Numbered from the stretch's first letter, positions 7,062-15,450 are shown. The stretch: 64,000 nucleotides of DNA from Hymenobacter profundi (GCF_019334315.1 NZ_JAHWGL010000017.1:1-64000); one strand, 5' to 3'. Notes: a model not told the origin generated them from the sequence alone. A program made the numbers and translations.

Positions 7062-9596
7062 ATGACGCACTCGGACCGTTCGGGTTGTTTTTTTTGGGGA
7101 ATTGTAGCGGTGTTGCTGTTGGGCGGAATGCCCGCCGCCGTGGCGCAACAAGTAGCTTCGCAGTTGGTGAGTGGCACTGTCCGCGATGCGGCCGGCGAGC
7201 CATTGCCCCAGGTAGGGGTAGGCGTGGAAGGCCAGCCCGGCGGCACTACGACAAACGAGCAAGGCTATTTTCGGCTGCGGGTGTTATTTCCGGCGGGTGA
7301 ACCCGCGCCGGTGCTGGTGGTGCGCAGCCTAGGATTTCAGGCTCTGCGTGTGCCTCTGGCGACCACTATACCTCAGCCATTGCAGCTCACCTTGCAGGCC
7401 GATTCCCGCGCCATCGGCAACGTAACCGTACGCGGCCGCCGCGACCAAGCCGATACCCGCGAGCAGGTCAGCCTCACGCCCCTCGACCCGCGGGCGGTGA
7501 AGGAATTGCCCTCCACCTTTGGCGATTTCAACAAGATCTTGACCACCCTACCTGGCGTGGTAGCCAACAACGAGCTAACCAGCACCTACTCGGTGCGGGG
7601 CGGTAACTACGAGGAAAACCTCGTGTATGTGAACGGCTTCGAGGTATACCGGCCGTTTCTGGTGACGGCCGCCCAACAGGAGGGCCTCAGCTTCATCAAC
7701 CCCGATTTGGTGGAGAACGTGGAGTTTTCGACCGGTGGCTGGCAGCCGAAATACGGTGATAAGCTATCCTCGGTGCTGAGCGCGCAGTACAAAACGCCCC
7801 GCCGTTTTGCTGCTTCGGGCTCGGCTAGTCTGGTAGGTGGCACGGCCCACGTGGAAGCCACTTCACCCAATAAGCGCGTGAGCTACCTGGCCGGCGTGCG
7901 CTACAAAAACGCCCGCTACGTGTTGCAGTCGCTGCGCCAGCAGCAGGGCGGCTACAACCCTACCTTCTACGACGGCCAGTTCTACGTGAATGCTAACCTG
8001 GGCCGTGCGGGTGACGAAACCCGCACCTCGTTGGGAATACTAGCCACAACGGCCCACAACGATTTTCGTTTCACGCCGGAGAGCGGGCAGAGCACCTTCA
8101 ACGCAGCGGGCAACCAACTCACGCGCCTCACCATCTTCTACGACGGCCGCGAGCGGATGCAGTACGACACCTACCAGGGCGGCCTGAACCTGCGCCACCG
8201 CTTCACCGACCGCCTGCAAGGCGAGCTGCTGGCCGGCGCGTTTATATCGCGGGAGCTGGAGTACCGCGACGTGGAGGCCAGCTACCGTTTCTCGGAGGTG
8301 AACCGCACCCCTGGCCCCGATTTCAACCGCGAGGTGCGCGTGCGCGACGTAGGCTCCCGCTTCGACCACTCCCGCAACACGCTGCTGGCCAAAGTCTTTA
8401 CGCTGGAAGCCCGCGGCCAGTGGACACCTGCCGCCCGCCACCTAGTACGCTTCGGGGTGAAGACGGGTAGGGAGCAGATTGACGATCAGCTGGACGAATA
8501 CAGTTTTGTAGACTCGGCCGATTACGTGCTCGAGTACCGTCGCACCCGCCTGGTGTCAGACCTGAATCTGGACAGCTACCGCACCCAGGGCTACGTGCAG
8601 AATACCGTTGACATAGATTCCTTGAAAACGCTCACGCTGGGCGTGCGGGCGCATTATTGGTCTGTCAATCAGCAGCTAATCGTGAGCCCGCGGGTGCAGT
8701 ATGCGCAGGTGTCGCGCCGCCATCCTAATGTATCGTATAAGGCGGCCGTGGGCCTGTATGCTCAGCCGCCCTTTTACCGCGAGTTGCGCAACCAGACCGG
8801 CACGCAGGCTACTCCGCAAGATGCGCTGCTCATTCAAGCTCAACTCAATCCCGAGTTGCGGGCGCAGAAGTCGCTGCACGCCATTGCCGGCACCGAAATC
8901 CGTTTTCAGCAGTTCGACCGGCCCTTCCGTTTTTCGGGCGAGGTATATTATAAGTACCTGACCGACGTAGTGCCGTACGACGTGGACAACCTGCGCCTGC
9001 GCTACTTTGCCAAGAACAATGCCCGTGCCTACGCCGCCGGGGTGGATGCGCGCATAAGCGGCGAGTTTGTGCGCGGCGCCGAATCGTGGTTCAGCTTGGG
9101 CGTGCTCACCACGCGCGAGAACCTGGATGGCGACTCGATGAATGTCTACAACGCCCAGGGCCAGGTAACGGGTAGGGAAGCCAAAGGCTACATCCGCCGC
9201 CCCAGCGACCAGCGCCTGAACGCGGGCATTTTCTTCCAGGACCACCTTCCCGACAATCCTTCGGTGCGGGGCTACGTGAACCTAGTTTTCGGCACGGGCC
9301 TACCCTTCAGCCCCCCCAATGACCCCGACGCCCGCGGCACCAGCACGCTAGTGCGCTCCTACAAGCGCGTAGACCTGGGCTTCTCCAAAGTGCTAACGGT
9401 GCGCGCCGAGTCCGAGAATAGCCGCCACCCCGGCCAGTTGCAAAGCCTGTGGCTCGGATTAGAAATCCTCAACGTGCTGCAAGCCAATAACGTAGCCGGC
9501 TATAGCTACGTGCAGGACATCAATGGCCGGACGTACGCCGTGGCCAATTACCTCTCGCAACGGGTCGTAAACCTGCGCCTGATCGGGCGGTTTTAG
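7062..9596 (+). CDS. TonB-dependent outer-membrane receptor with N-terminal CarboxypepD-reg domain
   Basis: 844 residues. A signal peptide (about residues 1-29, ending AVAQQ) is followed by a carboxypeptidase-regulatory-like beta-sandwich (VSGTVRDAAGEPLPQ to NEQGYFRLRV), the plug (TTLPGV, YSVRGGNYEENLVYVNG) and a long beta-barrel ending in the terminal Phe of LRLIGRF, as expected for an outer-membrane insertion signal. TonB-ExbBD-powered uptake of an unknown ligand is the family role. No SusD homologue or hydrolase is adjacent, so it is not a typical SusCD polysaccharide locus. It carries at least nine copies of GGTAGG/CCTACC. A strong hairpin follows 14 nt after the stop. Confidence 0.9.
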   Translation: MTHSDRSGCFFWGIVAVLLLGGMPAAVAQQVASQLVSGTVRDAAGEPLPQVGVGVEGQPGGTTTNEQGYFRLRVLFPAGEPAPVLVVRSLGFQALRVPLATTIPQPLQLTLQADSRAIGNVTVRGRRDQADTREQVSLTPLDPRAVKELPSTFGDFNKILTTLPGVVANNELTSTYSVRGGNYEENLVYVNGFEVYRPFLVTAAQQEGLSFINPDLVENVEFSTGGWQPKYGDKLSSVLSAQYKTPRRFAASGSASLVGGTAHVEATSPNKRVSYLAGVRYKNARYVLQSLRQQQGGYNPTFYDGQFYVNANLGRAGDETRTSLGILATTAHNDFRFTPESGQSTFNAAGNQLTRLTIFYDGRERMQYDTYQGGLNLRHRFTDRLQGELLAGAFISRELEYRDVEASYRFSEVNRTPGPDFNREVRVRDVGSRFDHSRNTLLAKVFTLEARGQWTPAARHLVRFGVKTGREQIDDQLDEYSFVDSADYVLEYRRTRLVSDLNLDSYRTQGYVQNTVDIDSLKTLTLGVRAHYWSVNQQLIVSPRVQYAQVSRRHPNVSYKAAVGLYAQPPFYRELRNQTGTQATPQDALLIQAQLNPELRAQKSLHAIAGTEIRFQQFDRPFRFSGEVYYKYLTDVVPYDVDNLRLRYFAKNNARAYAAGVDARISGEFVRGAESWFSLGVLTTRENLDGDSMNVYNAQGQVTGREAKGYIRRPSDQRLNAGIFFQDHLPDNPSVRGYVNLVFGTGLPFSPPNDPDARGTSTLVRSYKRVDLGFSKVLTVRAESENSRHPGQLQSLWLGLEILNVLQANNVAGYSYVQDINGRTYAVANYLSQRVVNLRLIGRF

Positions 9597-9609
9597 AACT
9601 TAAGTCAAT

Positions 9610-9656
9610 AACAGCAGCGCCTCCCTACCATCGGAGGGTAGGGAGGCGCTGCTGTT
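9610..9656. terminator. 20-bp hairpin between convergent genes
   Basis: AACAGCAGCGCCTCCCTACC is perfectly complementary to 9637-9656 around a seven-base loop. It sits between the TonB receptor (+) and the small secreted-protein gene (-). No long T-run follows on either strand, so termination efficiency is uncertain. Confidence 0.65.
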
Positions 9657-9675
9657 GTCAAGTACATTACGTGCG

Positions 9676-10143
9676 TTACTGACCAACTTCACCGGCAACG
9701 GGAGGCTGCTGACGACGCTGCTGCTCCTGTTCGTAAAAGGCTAGTTCCAGCTTGTAGGGTTGCACGTTCCAGGTAGGCTGCACCTTGTGAATATTCTGGA
9801 TGAGCGTGCGGGCAAAATCCGGAGTCAGGCAAATGGTTTTCTCCTCCGGCCGGGCATAGGCTTGCTGGCAGGAAGTCAGAAACGATTCCAGCGTTTGGAT
9901 ATCCTCTTTGGCTTTGCCTTGTACCTGGTTAGGCGGCGTCCGCTTCTGCGGAATAGACTGCGAGCCAGCCTTAAAATGCGTGGTAGTAGCGGCGGCCTTG
10001 TCCGCTTTGTGCGCCGCCTTCGACTTGGTTCGCGTGGCCAACACAACACCGCTCCCAATCAAGCGTCCAATAGCCACGGCTGACTGCGCCTTTGTTACGA
10101 AAGGTAGGAATGCAAGGGTAAGAAAGAGTAAAGGTTTCTTCAT
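9676..10143 (-). CDS. Small secreted protein, function unknown
   Basis: 155 residues beginning MKKPLLFLTLAFLPF, a classic signal peptide with a likely cut near VTKAQ-S. The mature part has a Lys/Ala-rich stretch (KSKAAHKADKAAATTT), a Pro/Gln region, and a helical C-terminal half ending with Gln/Arg-rich EQEQQRRQQPP. Two cysteines (SCQQAY, TICLTP) could form a disulfide. No known domain was recognised. It is convergent with the TonB receptor. Confidence 0.6.
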   Translation of the reverse strand: MKKPLLFLTLAFLPFVTKAQSAVAIGRLIGSGVVLATRTKSKAAHKADKAAATTTHFKAGSQSIPQKRTPPNQVQGKAKEDIQTLESFLTSCQQAYARPEEKTICLTPDFARTLIQNIHKVQPTWNVQPYKLELAFYEQEQQRRQQPPVAGEVGQ

Positions 10144-10303
10144 ATATGTGTAAAAAGAATAAACAAGAGAAAATCGATCTGCAAGTATAGTATAGCTGTT
10201 TTAAAGCTGCGTGGCTTAACTAAGTTTTTATAGGATAAATTATACATTATATAAGGCCTGTGCCAAGGTGACGGACGTCTTTTGAATACAGTTTCAGTAG
10301 TAA

Positions 10304-10346
10304 AACTAGAAGGGGTATGTAGCTCAGCTACATACCCCTTCTAGTT
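10304..10346 (-). terminator. 20-bp perfect hairpin after the DUF2911/TPR gene
   Basis: 10304-10323 is fully complementary to 10327-10346 with a three-base loop. It lies just beyond the 3' end of the minus-strand gene at 10371. On the minus strand the stem is followed by TTACTACTG, a weak T tract. Confidence 0.7.
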
Positions 10347-10370
10347 GAATTCTTGCTCTTGGAATACTAC

Positions 10371-11351
10371 TTAGTAGGCCTTGGCCTGCCACTCCGTGAG
10401 GGCGACACGCATGGTGGCCTGCTGATTTTTAAAGTCGTCATCATCTTTAGAGCCTAGCTTTAGAGCCTTGCGGGTGTAGATGAGAGCTGTAGTATAGTCC
10501 TGCTGGGAGGCTAACAGTTGGGCCTTAATCCAGTTATTGGCGTACGCATCGTTGAGGCGCAGCGACTCATTGATGTAGCGTAGGGCCAGTTCCGGTTGCA
10601 GGTTGTTCTGCACCAGATAGTCGGCGGCTTGGGCCAGCAGCTGCCAGTTGCCGGGATGTTGCGTAAGCGTTTGGGCAATACCAGCCAGCACTTGCGTCTG
10701 CACGTCGGTTTCAATGAGCATACTTAGCGTGCGTCGTTCCCACGTAAGATTAAGACGGCCGCTGGCGGGCTTCACTTCCGAAAACCAATAGAGCAGGGTT
10801 TCCTGAAAATTAGCTTTTTCGGGCAATACGGGCACGTGCACCACATCGTCTTTGGGGTCGTAGTTCTCCGTGCCCCAGTGCGTAGTCACACGGTTCAGAA
10901 TGAAGTCCCACTCCGAATCGGCCCGCGGATAGACGTACAGCGAGTACTGGCCCGCTGCCACGTCCTTGCCGTTCAGCTTCACGGGGCGTGAAAACGTAAT
11001 CAGCGTGTTTTCGTTGGCACCCGCCCGCCACACTTGGTTATAGGGCACCAGCGCACCCCATACGGCCCGGCTCCGAACGGCGGGCGAGTGGTAGTCCACC
11101 GTCACGTCTGTCAGCCCCAAGGTTTGCGCAATCACAGCGTGCGGGCTGGCTTGGGGCAGGGGAAGCTGGGGTTGCCCGGTGGTGGCAGAGGCCAGGGCAG
11201 CCGGAGCCTGCGCTGGGGTTCCAATGGATTTTTGCCTGGTAGTGTCGGCAGCGGGTGCCTGTTGTGCGTAGGTAGCGGTGCTACTAAAAAGAGCAGAGCC
11301 GGCCCATAAACCAAAACAAGCCAGCAACAGGCGACGAGAGCGAAAATTCAT
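10371..11351 (-). CDS. DUF2911 protein with C-terminal TPR-like helices
   Basis: 326 residues from the chosen ATG (codon at 11349-11351). That start gives MNFRSRRLLLACFGLW, a signal peptide ending near ATYAQQ. The longer upstream frame is translated from an AT-rich tandem repeat and is rejected. After a Gln/Pro linker comes DUF2911: VTVDYHSPAVRSRAVWG, VWRAGANENT and LNGKDVAAGQYSLYVYP. The C-terminal ~110 residues contain TPR-like helices (ALRYINESLRLNDAYANNW, ALIYTRKALKLGSKD). Exported, probably periplasmic; biochemical role unknown. A shorter DUF2911 paralogue without TPRs is at 58502-59059. Confidence 0.85.
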   Translation of the reverse strand: MNFRSRRLLLACFGLWAGSALFSSTATYAQQAPAADTTRQKSIGTPAQAPAALASATTGQPQLPLPQASPHAVIAQTLGLTDVTVDYHSPAVRSRAVWGALVPYNQVWRAGANENTLITFSRPVKLNGKDVAAGQYSLYVYPRADSEWDFILNRVTTHWGTENYDPKDDVVHVPVLPEKANFQETLLYWFSEVKPASGRLNLTWERRTLSMLIETDVQTQVLAGIAQTLTQHPGNWQLLAQAADYLVQNNLQPELALRYINESLRLNDAYANNWIKAQLLASQQDYTTALIYTRKALKLGSKDDDDFKNQQATMRVALTEWQAKAY

Positions 11352-11385
11352 GCAACAATAAAAAAGTAGGCGAAGCAGATCAGAA

Positions 11386-11421
11386 ACAATTAAACTCGAA
11401 ACAATTAAACTCGAAACAATT
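11386..11421. repeat. 15-bp tandem repeat, about 2.4 copies
   Basis: The unit ACAATTAAACTCGAA occurs twice followed by ACAATT. It lies 35-70 bp upstream of the DUF2911/TPR gene and opposite the his promoter. Possible direct-repeat operator or simple replication-slippage product. Confidence 0.7.
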
Positions 11422-11493
11422 GTGCCAAAACGAGAGTTTTTTGCACAATTGAGGTGCAAAGATCTGGCGTTGCTGAATTTTTTCGGTAAAAAA

Positions 11494-11524
11494 TTTTCAT
11501 CCTACCGTCGGGCGTGTACTTTTG
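11494..11524 (+). promoter_or_regulatory. Predicted his operon promoter
   Basis: TACTTTTG (11517-11524) matches the Bacteroidota -7 consensus TAnnTTTG, and a TTTT (11494-11497, consensus TTTG) lies 19 bp upstream. The predicted start of transcription is around 11530, shortly before the leader-peptide ATG at 11545. Confidence 0.6.
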
Positions 11525-11544
11525 TGCCACTAGTTGCTTTTTCT

Positions 11545-11655
11545 ATGTTCGTTGTTGCCTCCTCGCTAATCTGCCTTTGCCCCGCCGCCCCTGTGGCCGC
11601 CGGCCGGCTGCGCGTGGCGCATCATCATGCACACGAACATCATTCCTCTTTCTAG
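11545..11655 (+). CDS. hisL: Histidine-rich leader peptide of the his operon
   Basis: A 36-residue frame ending in VAHHHAHEHHSSF and a stop. Six His codons fall within eight codons (11620-11643). The ATG lies about 15 nt after the predicted transcription start, and the whole frame lies upstream of hisG. The arrangement matches enterobacterial hisL, where stalling at His codons under low charged tRNA-His favours an antiterminator. Sequence-level identity to hisL is not expected and none is claimed. The alternative, chance His codons in an untranslated leader, is less likely given the position directly ahead of a complete his operon. Confidence 0.65.
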   Translation: MFVVASSLICLCPAAPVAAGRLRVAHHHAHEHHSSF

Positions 11656-11707
11656 AGGAATCCACGAATCATATTGCCCCGTTGGGAGGCTGCATTACCA
11701 GCTCCCC

Positions 11708-11728
11708 GGCCGTTCCCGCAGGACGGCC
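11708..11728 (+). promoter_or_regulatory. Leader hairpin downstream of the his leader peptide
   Basis: GGCCGT (11708-11713) and ACGGCC (11723-11728) form a perfect six-pair stem with a nine-base loop, about 50 nt after the leader-peptide stop codon. Confidence 0.45.
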
Positions 11729-11745
11729 CTACCCGTTGTGGGCGA

Positions 11746-11828
11746 TTTTCGCCGGGGCGCCTTCCCAATTTGTCCTTCCCACCGGCGTAAAAATTAAGCG
11801 CTACCTACTCGGAGCTTCTTAATTTTTA
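11746..11828 (+). promoter_or_regulatory. Mutually exclusive hairpins: candidate his attenuator
   Basis: Hairpin A pairs TTTTCGCCGG (11746-11755) with CCGGCG-T-AAAA (11782-11792, one bulge). Hairpin B pairs TAAAAATTAAG (11788-11798) with CTTAATTTTTA (11818-11828) and is followed by ATTCTTACTTTTT. The two share 11788-11792 and cannot both form completely. B resembles a weak intrinsic terminator and A its competitor. The link to leader-peptide translation is inferred; no folding energies were computed. Confidence 0.5.
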
Positions 11829-11851
11829 ATTCTTACTTTTTAATAACCAAC

Positions 11852-12703
11852 ATGATTCGTCTGGCCATTCAGAAGTCGGGCCGCCTGAGCGAAGATTCCC
11901 TGAATCTAATTCGTGAGTGCGGTATTTCCTTCCTCAGCAGTACCTATAAGCTCAAAACCGAAGCCACCAACTTCCCCCTCGAAATCCTGTTTCTGCGCGA
12001 CGACGACATTCCCGGCTACGTGCAGGATGGCGTAGCCGACCTGGGTATTGTGGGGCAGAACGTGCTCATCGAAGCCGGGCTGCCGGCGCTGGAAGTGGAA
12101 ACCTTGGGCTTCAGCAAGTGCCGCCTGAGCCTGGCCGTGCCCCGCGGTGCTGAGTACAACGGGGTAGGCGATTTGGCAGGGAAGAATATTGCCACATCCT
12201 ACCCCGAAATCCTGGGCCGCTACCTGGCCGGGGAAGGCGTGAAAGCCCAACTGCACACCATCAGCGGCTCAGTGGAAATTGCTCCCAGCATTGGCCTGGC
12301 CGACGCTATTTGCGACATCGTGAGCAGCGGCTCTACCTTGCTGGGCAACGGCCTGCGCGAAGTGGAAACCGTGTTTCGCTCCGAGGCGGTGCTGATTGCC
12401 AACCAAAACCTGTCGGCCGAAAAGCAGGAGCTGCTCGACCAGCTGCGCTTCCGGATGCAGGCCGTGCGCCGCGCTCGCCGCAACAAATATATTATCCTGA
12501 ACGCCCCTGTGGCGGCGCTCGACCAGGTGAAGGCCTTGTTGCCCGGCATCAAGTCGCCTACCGTAACCAAGCTGGCCGAGGAAGGCTGGGTGTCGGTACA
12601 GTCGGTGGTGAACGAGGACGACTTTTGGCACGTCACCGACCAGCTCAAAGCCGTTGGGGCCGAGGGCCTGCTCGTGCTGCCGATTGAAAAGATGATAGCC
12701 TAG
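11852..12703 (+). CDS. hisG: ATP phosphoribosyltransferase HisG (long form)
   Basis: First step of histidine synthesis: ATP + PRPP to N1-(5-phosphoribosyl)-ATP, normally feedback-inhibited by histidine. 283 residues, the long homohexameric form that needs no HisZ. The N-terminus MIRLAIQKSGRLSEDSL, the central DLGIVGQNVL and the PRPP loop DIVSSGSTLLGNGLREVE are typical. The last ~75 residues (from about YIILNAPVAAL) correspond to the C-terminal ACT-like regulatory domain. First structural gene of the his operon, downstream of the leader and attenuator. Confidence 0.96.
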   Translation: MIRLAIQKSGRLSEDSLNLIRECGISFLSSTYKLKTEATNFPLEILFLRDDDIPGYVQDGVADLGIVGQNVLIEAGLPALEVETLGFSKCRLSLAVPRGAEYNGVGDLAGKNIATSYPEILGRYLAGEGVKAQLHTISGSVEIAPSIGLADAICDIVSSGSTLLGNGLREVETVFRSEAVLIANQNLSAEKQELLDQLRFRMQAVRRARRNKYIILNAPVAALDQVKALLPGIKSPTVTKLAEEGWVSVQSVVNEDDFWHVTDQLKAVGAEGLLVLPIEKMIA

Positions 12704-12708
12704 TTTTT

Positions 12709-12800
12709 GAGCTGTTAGCTGTTGGCTGATGGCTGTTAGCTTCTCTTGAGTGGAAGAAAAACAGCTATCAGCCAACAGCTAATAGCTATCAGCTCCTAAA
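12709..12800. repeat. Imperfect inverted repeat between hisG and hisD
   Basis: The left arm contains GAGCTGTTAGCTGTTGGCTG, the right arm CAGCCAACAGCTAATAGCTA and CAGCTC. The arms pair over about 30 bp with an internal asymmetric bulge. The TAGCTGTT-type units are also repeated in direct orientation inside each arm. It fills nearly the whole 99-nt hisG-hisD gap. Confidence 0.75.
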
Positions 12801-12802
12801 AA

Positions 12803-14095
12803 ATGCAAACCTTTCAATACCCCGTGCCGGCCGAGTGGCCGGCGTTGCAACAGCGGGCCGCCGCCGCCGAGGCCGCTGAAGTAGAGGCGCGCGTGGCACA
12901 GATTTTTGCCGATGTGCGCCAGCGTGGCGACGAGGCCCTGCGCCATTACGCGGCTACCTTCGATGGCGTGCAGCTCACCGACCTGCGCGTGAGCGGGGCC
13001 GAACTGGAAGCCGCCGCTGCGCAAGTACCCGCCGAGTTGCAGCAGGCCATCCGGCAGGCTCGCGCCAACGTGGAGAAATTTCACACCACCCAATTCCACA
13101 CGGAAGAACCGGTAGAAACCATGCCGGGCGTGACGTGCTGGCGCAAATCGGTGCCGGTGCAGCGGGTAGGACTCTACATTCCGGGCGGCACGGCGCCGCT
13201 GTTCAGCACCTTGCTGATGCTGGGAGTGCCGGCTCGGTTGGCCGGGTGCCCGGAGGTGGTGCTGTGCACGCCCCCGCAGAAAGACGGCTCCGTGCATCCG
13301 GTGATTCTGTTCACGGCCCAGCTGCTGGGCATCACTACCATTATTAAGGCGGGTGGTGCGCAGGCCGTGGCGGCCTTCACCGGCGGCACCGAGAGCGTAC
13401 CGGCCGTTGATAAAATCTTCGGCCCCGGCAACCGCTACGTAACGGCCGCCAAGCAGCTGGCTACCCGCCACGGCGTGGCCATCGACATGCCCGCCGGGCC
13501 GTCGGAGGTGCTGGTTATTGCCGATAGCACCGCCAACCCCGCCTTCGTGGCGGCCGACTTGCTGAGCCAGGCCGAGCACGGCCCCGACTCGCAGGTGCTG
13601 TTGCTCACCGATTCGGTGGAGCTGCTACCCCAGGTAACGGCCGAAGTAGCGCGCCAACTGGCCGAGCTACCCCGTCGCGAGGTAGCGTCCCAGGCCTTAG
13701 AAGAGAGTCGCGCTATTCTGCTGCGCACGCCGGAAGAGATGCTGTTTTTCTCGAACCAGTACGCGCCCGAGCACTTGATTCTGTCGGTGGAAAATGCCGA
13801 GCAGCTGGCCGAAGGCGTCACCAGCGCCGGCTCGGTGTTCCTGGGGCACCTCACGCCCGAAGCCGCCGGCGACTACGCTTCGGGCACCAACCATACGCTG
13901 CCCACCAACGGCTACGCCCGCAACTATAGCGGCGTGTCGCTGGATTCGTTCCTGAAGAAAATTACCTTCCAGCGCATCACCGCTCAGGGGCTACAACAGG
14001 TAGGGCCCGTTGTGGAAACGATGGCTGAAGCCGAAGGCCTCCGCGCCCACGCCCGCGCCGTGACATTGCGGCTGGAATCGTTGGCGAAAAAGTAA
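12803..14095 (+). CDS. hisD: Histidinol dehydrogenase
   Basis: Zn- and NAD-dependent four-electron oxidation of L-histidinol to L-histidine, the last step of the pathway. 430 residues. Recognisable landmarks are GLYIPGGTAPLFSTLLMLGVP, GGAQAVAAFTGGTESV, the NAD loop DKIFGPGNRYVTAAK, DMPAGPSEVLVIAD, the zinc-site Gln and His in LLSQAEHGPDS, APEHL, and the C-terminal SGTNHTLPTNG with catalytic His. The length is normal. Second gene of the operon. Confidence 0.97.
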   Translation: MQTFQYPVPAEWPALQQRAAAAEAAEVEARVAQIFADVRQRGDEALRHYAATFDGVQLTDLRVSGAELEAAAAQVPAELQQAIRQARANVEKFHTTQFHTEEPVETMPGVTCWRKSVPVQRVGLYIPGGTAPLFSTLLMLGVPARLAGCPEVVLCTPPQKDGSVHPVILFTAQLLGITTIIKAGGAQAVAAFTGGTESVPAVDKIFGPGNRYVTAAKQLATRHGVAIDMPAGPSEVLVIADSTANPAFVAADLLSQAEHGPDSQVLLLTDSVELLPQVTAEVARQLAELPRREVASQALEESRAILLRTPEEMLFFSNQYAPEHLILSVENAEQLAEGVTSAGSVFLGHLTPEAAGDYASGTNHTLPTNGYARNYSGVSLDSFLKKITFQRITAQGLQQVGPVVETMAEAEGLRAHARAVTLRLESLAKK

Positions 14096-14106
14096 AACAA
14101 AAGAAC

Positions 14107-14216
14107 GTCAAGCTGAGCGCAGCGCAACGGAGTCGAAGCATCTCGCCCGCTTCGTTGCTACCGATAGAAGTACTCATAAAAATGCTTCGACTCCGCTGCG
14201 CTGCGCTCAACTTGAC
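14107..14216. repeat. Inverted repeat between hisD and hisC
   Basis: The left arm GTCAAGCTGAGCGCAGCGCA continues ACGGAGTCGAAGCAT. The right arm ATGCTTCGACTCCGCTGCGC continues TGCGCTCAACTTGAC. Near-perfect 30-bp stem around an AT-rich centre of about 40 nt. Confidence 0.85.
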
Positions 14217-14230
14217 AAATACCCTCAACC

Positions 14231-15283
14231 ATGTTTGACTTAGAAAATCTGGTTCGCCCGAATATCCGCGCGATGAAACCCTACTCCTCGGCCCGCGACG
14301 AGTTTCAGGGCGAGGCGCAGGTGATGCTCGACGCCAACGAAAACAGCCTGGGCTCGGCTGGCCCCGCCAGCTTCAACCGCTACCCCGACCCCTTGCAGCG
14401 CCAGGTGAAAGCCGAGCTTGCCAAGCTGAAAGGCGTGGAGCCCGCGCAAATCTTCCTCGGCAACGGCTCCGATGAGGCCATCGACCTACTGGTGCGCCTC
14501 ACCTGCACGCCAGGCCAGGACCGCATCCTCATCCTGCCGCCTACCTATGGTATGTACGAGGTAGCCGCGAACCTGAACGATGTGGCCTTGGAGCGCCACC
14601 CCCTCACGCTCGACTTCCAACTCTCGCCGGAGCTAATCGAAGGTATTGTGGCCTCCGACGCCAAGCTGGTGTTTCTGTGCTCTCCCAACAATCCCACCGG
14701 CAACCTGCTCCGCGCCGAGGATATCGAACAAGTGCTGCGCGGCTTCCGCGGTCTAGTAGTGGTAGATGAGGCCTACGCCGACTTCGCCGCCGCACCCAGT
14801 TGGACCACGCGTCTAGCAGAATTTCCAAACCTGGTGGTGTTGCAAACCTTCTCCAAAGCCTGGGGCCTGGCGGGCTTGCGCCTAGGCATGGCCTTCGCTT
14901 CGCCGGACATCATTGGGTACCTCAACAAAATCAAACCTCCTTATAATATATCGGAAGCCACGCAGCAGCATGCGCTGGCTGCCTTGCAGGATGCACCGCG
15001 CTTCGAGGCCATGAAGCAGGAGTTGCTACAAGGCCGTGACTGGCTGGCCCAACAGCTGCCTACCCTGGAAATCGTGGAATCAGTATTCCCCTCCGACGCT
15101 AATTTCCTGCTGGCCCGCTTCCGCCCCGATGCGACAGCCGTGTATGACTATCTGCTCGGCAAAGGCATTGTGGTGCGTAACCGCACGACGCAACCCGGCT
15201 GCGCCGGCACGCTGCGCCTCACGGTGGGCACGCCCCAGGAAAACGAGGCGCTGTTAGCGGCGTTGCAGGAATATCCTAAATAG
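14231..15283 (+). CDS. hisC: Histidinol-phosphate aminotransferase
   Basis: PLP enzyme converting imidazole-acetol phosphate and glutamate to histidinol phosphate. 350 residues, fold-type I. Visible motifs: MLDANENSLGS, RYPDPLQRQVK, FLGNGSDEAIDLL, CSPNNPTGN, VVDEAYADF, and the PLP-lysine loop FSKAWGLAGLRLG with Lys in F-S-K. The C-terminal RNRTTQPGCAGTLRLTVGT holds the substrate-phosphate Arg. Third gene of the his operon. Confidence 0.96.
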   Translation: MFDLENLVRPNIRAMKPYSSARDEFQGEAQVMLDANENSLGSAGPASFNRYPDPLQRQVKAELAKLKGVEPAQIFLGNGSDEAIDLLVRLTCTPGQDRILILPPTYGMYEVAANLNDVALERHPLTLDFQLSPELIEGIVASDAKLVFLCSPNNPTGNLLRAEDIEQVLRGFRGLVVVDEAYADFAAAPSWTTRLAEFPNLVVLQTFSKAWGLAGLRLGMAFASPDIIGYLNKIKPPYNISEATQQHALAALQDAPRFEAMKQELLQGRDWLAQQLPTLEIVESVFPSDANFLLARFRPDATAVYDYLLGKGIVVRNRTTQPGCAGTLRLTVGTPQENEALLAALQEYPK

Positions 15284-15309
15284 AAATTGCCCGGCCGCCT
15301 ATACTCCTG

Positions 15310-15336
15310 TCAGATCTCCAAGCCCTGACAGGGGTA
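15310..15336. repeat. Short hairpin between hisC and hisB
   Basis: CCTGTCAG and CTGACAGG form a perfect eight-pair stem with an 11-base loop inside the 167-nt hisC-hisB gap. It lacks a T-run. It is the only his junction upstream of hisB without a long-arm repeat. Confidence 0.6.
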
Positions 15337-15450
15337 GCTGCTGCTGCAATCGACGGCTTATTTTGTTCTACCACACGCGAAGCGTTGGCTTTGCTTTCGC
15401 TTTCTCTATAGCTTCTTCTACTACGCGAACTTCTTGACTCGCGCTACCTC

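Noticed and set aside
11422-11544. Upstream extension of the his leader frame
   Set aside because: It runs through the predicted promoter and has no His codons; translation from the ATG at 11545 is sufficient.
12779-13579. 266-codon minus-strand frame opposite hisD
   Set aside because: Antisense shadow of hisD in high-GC sequence.
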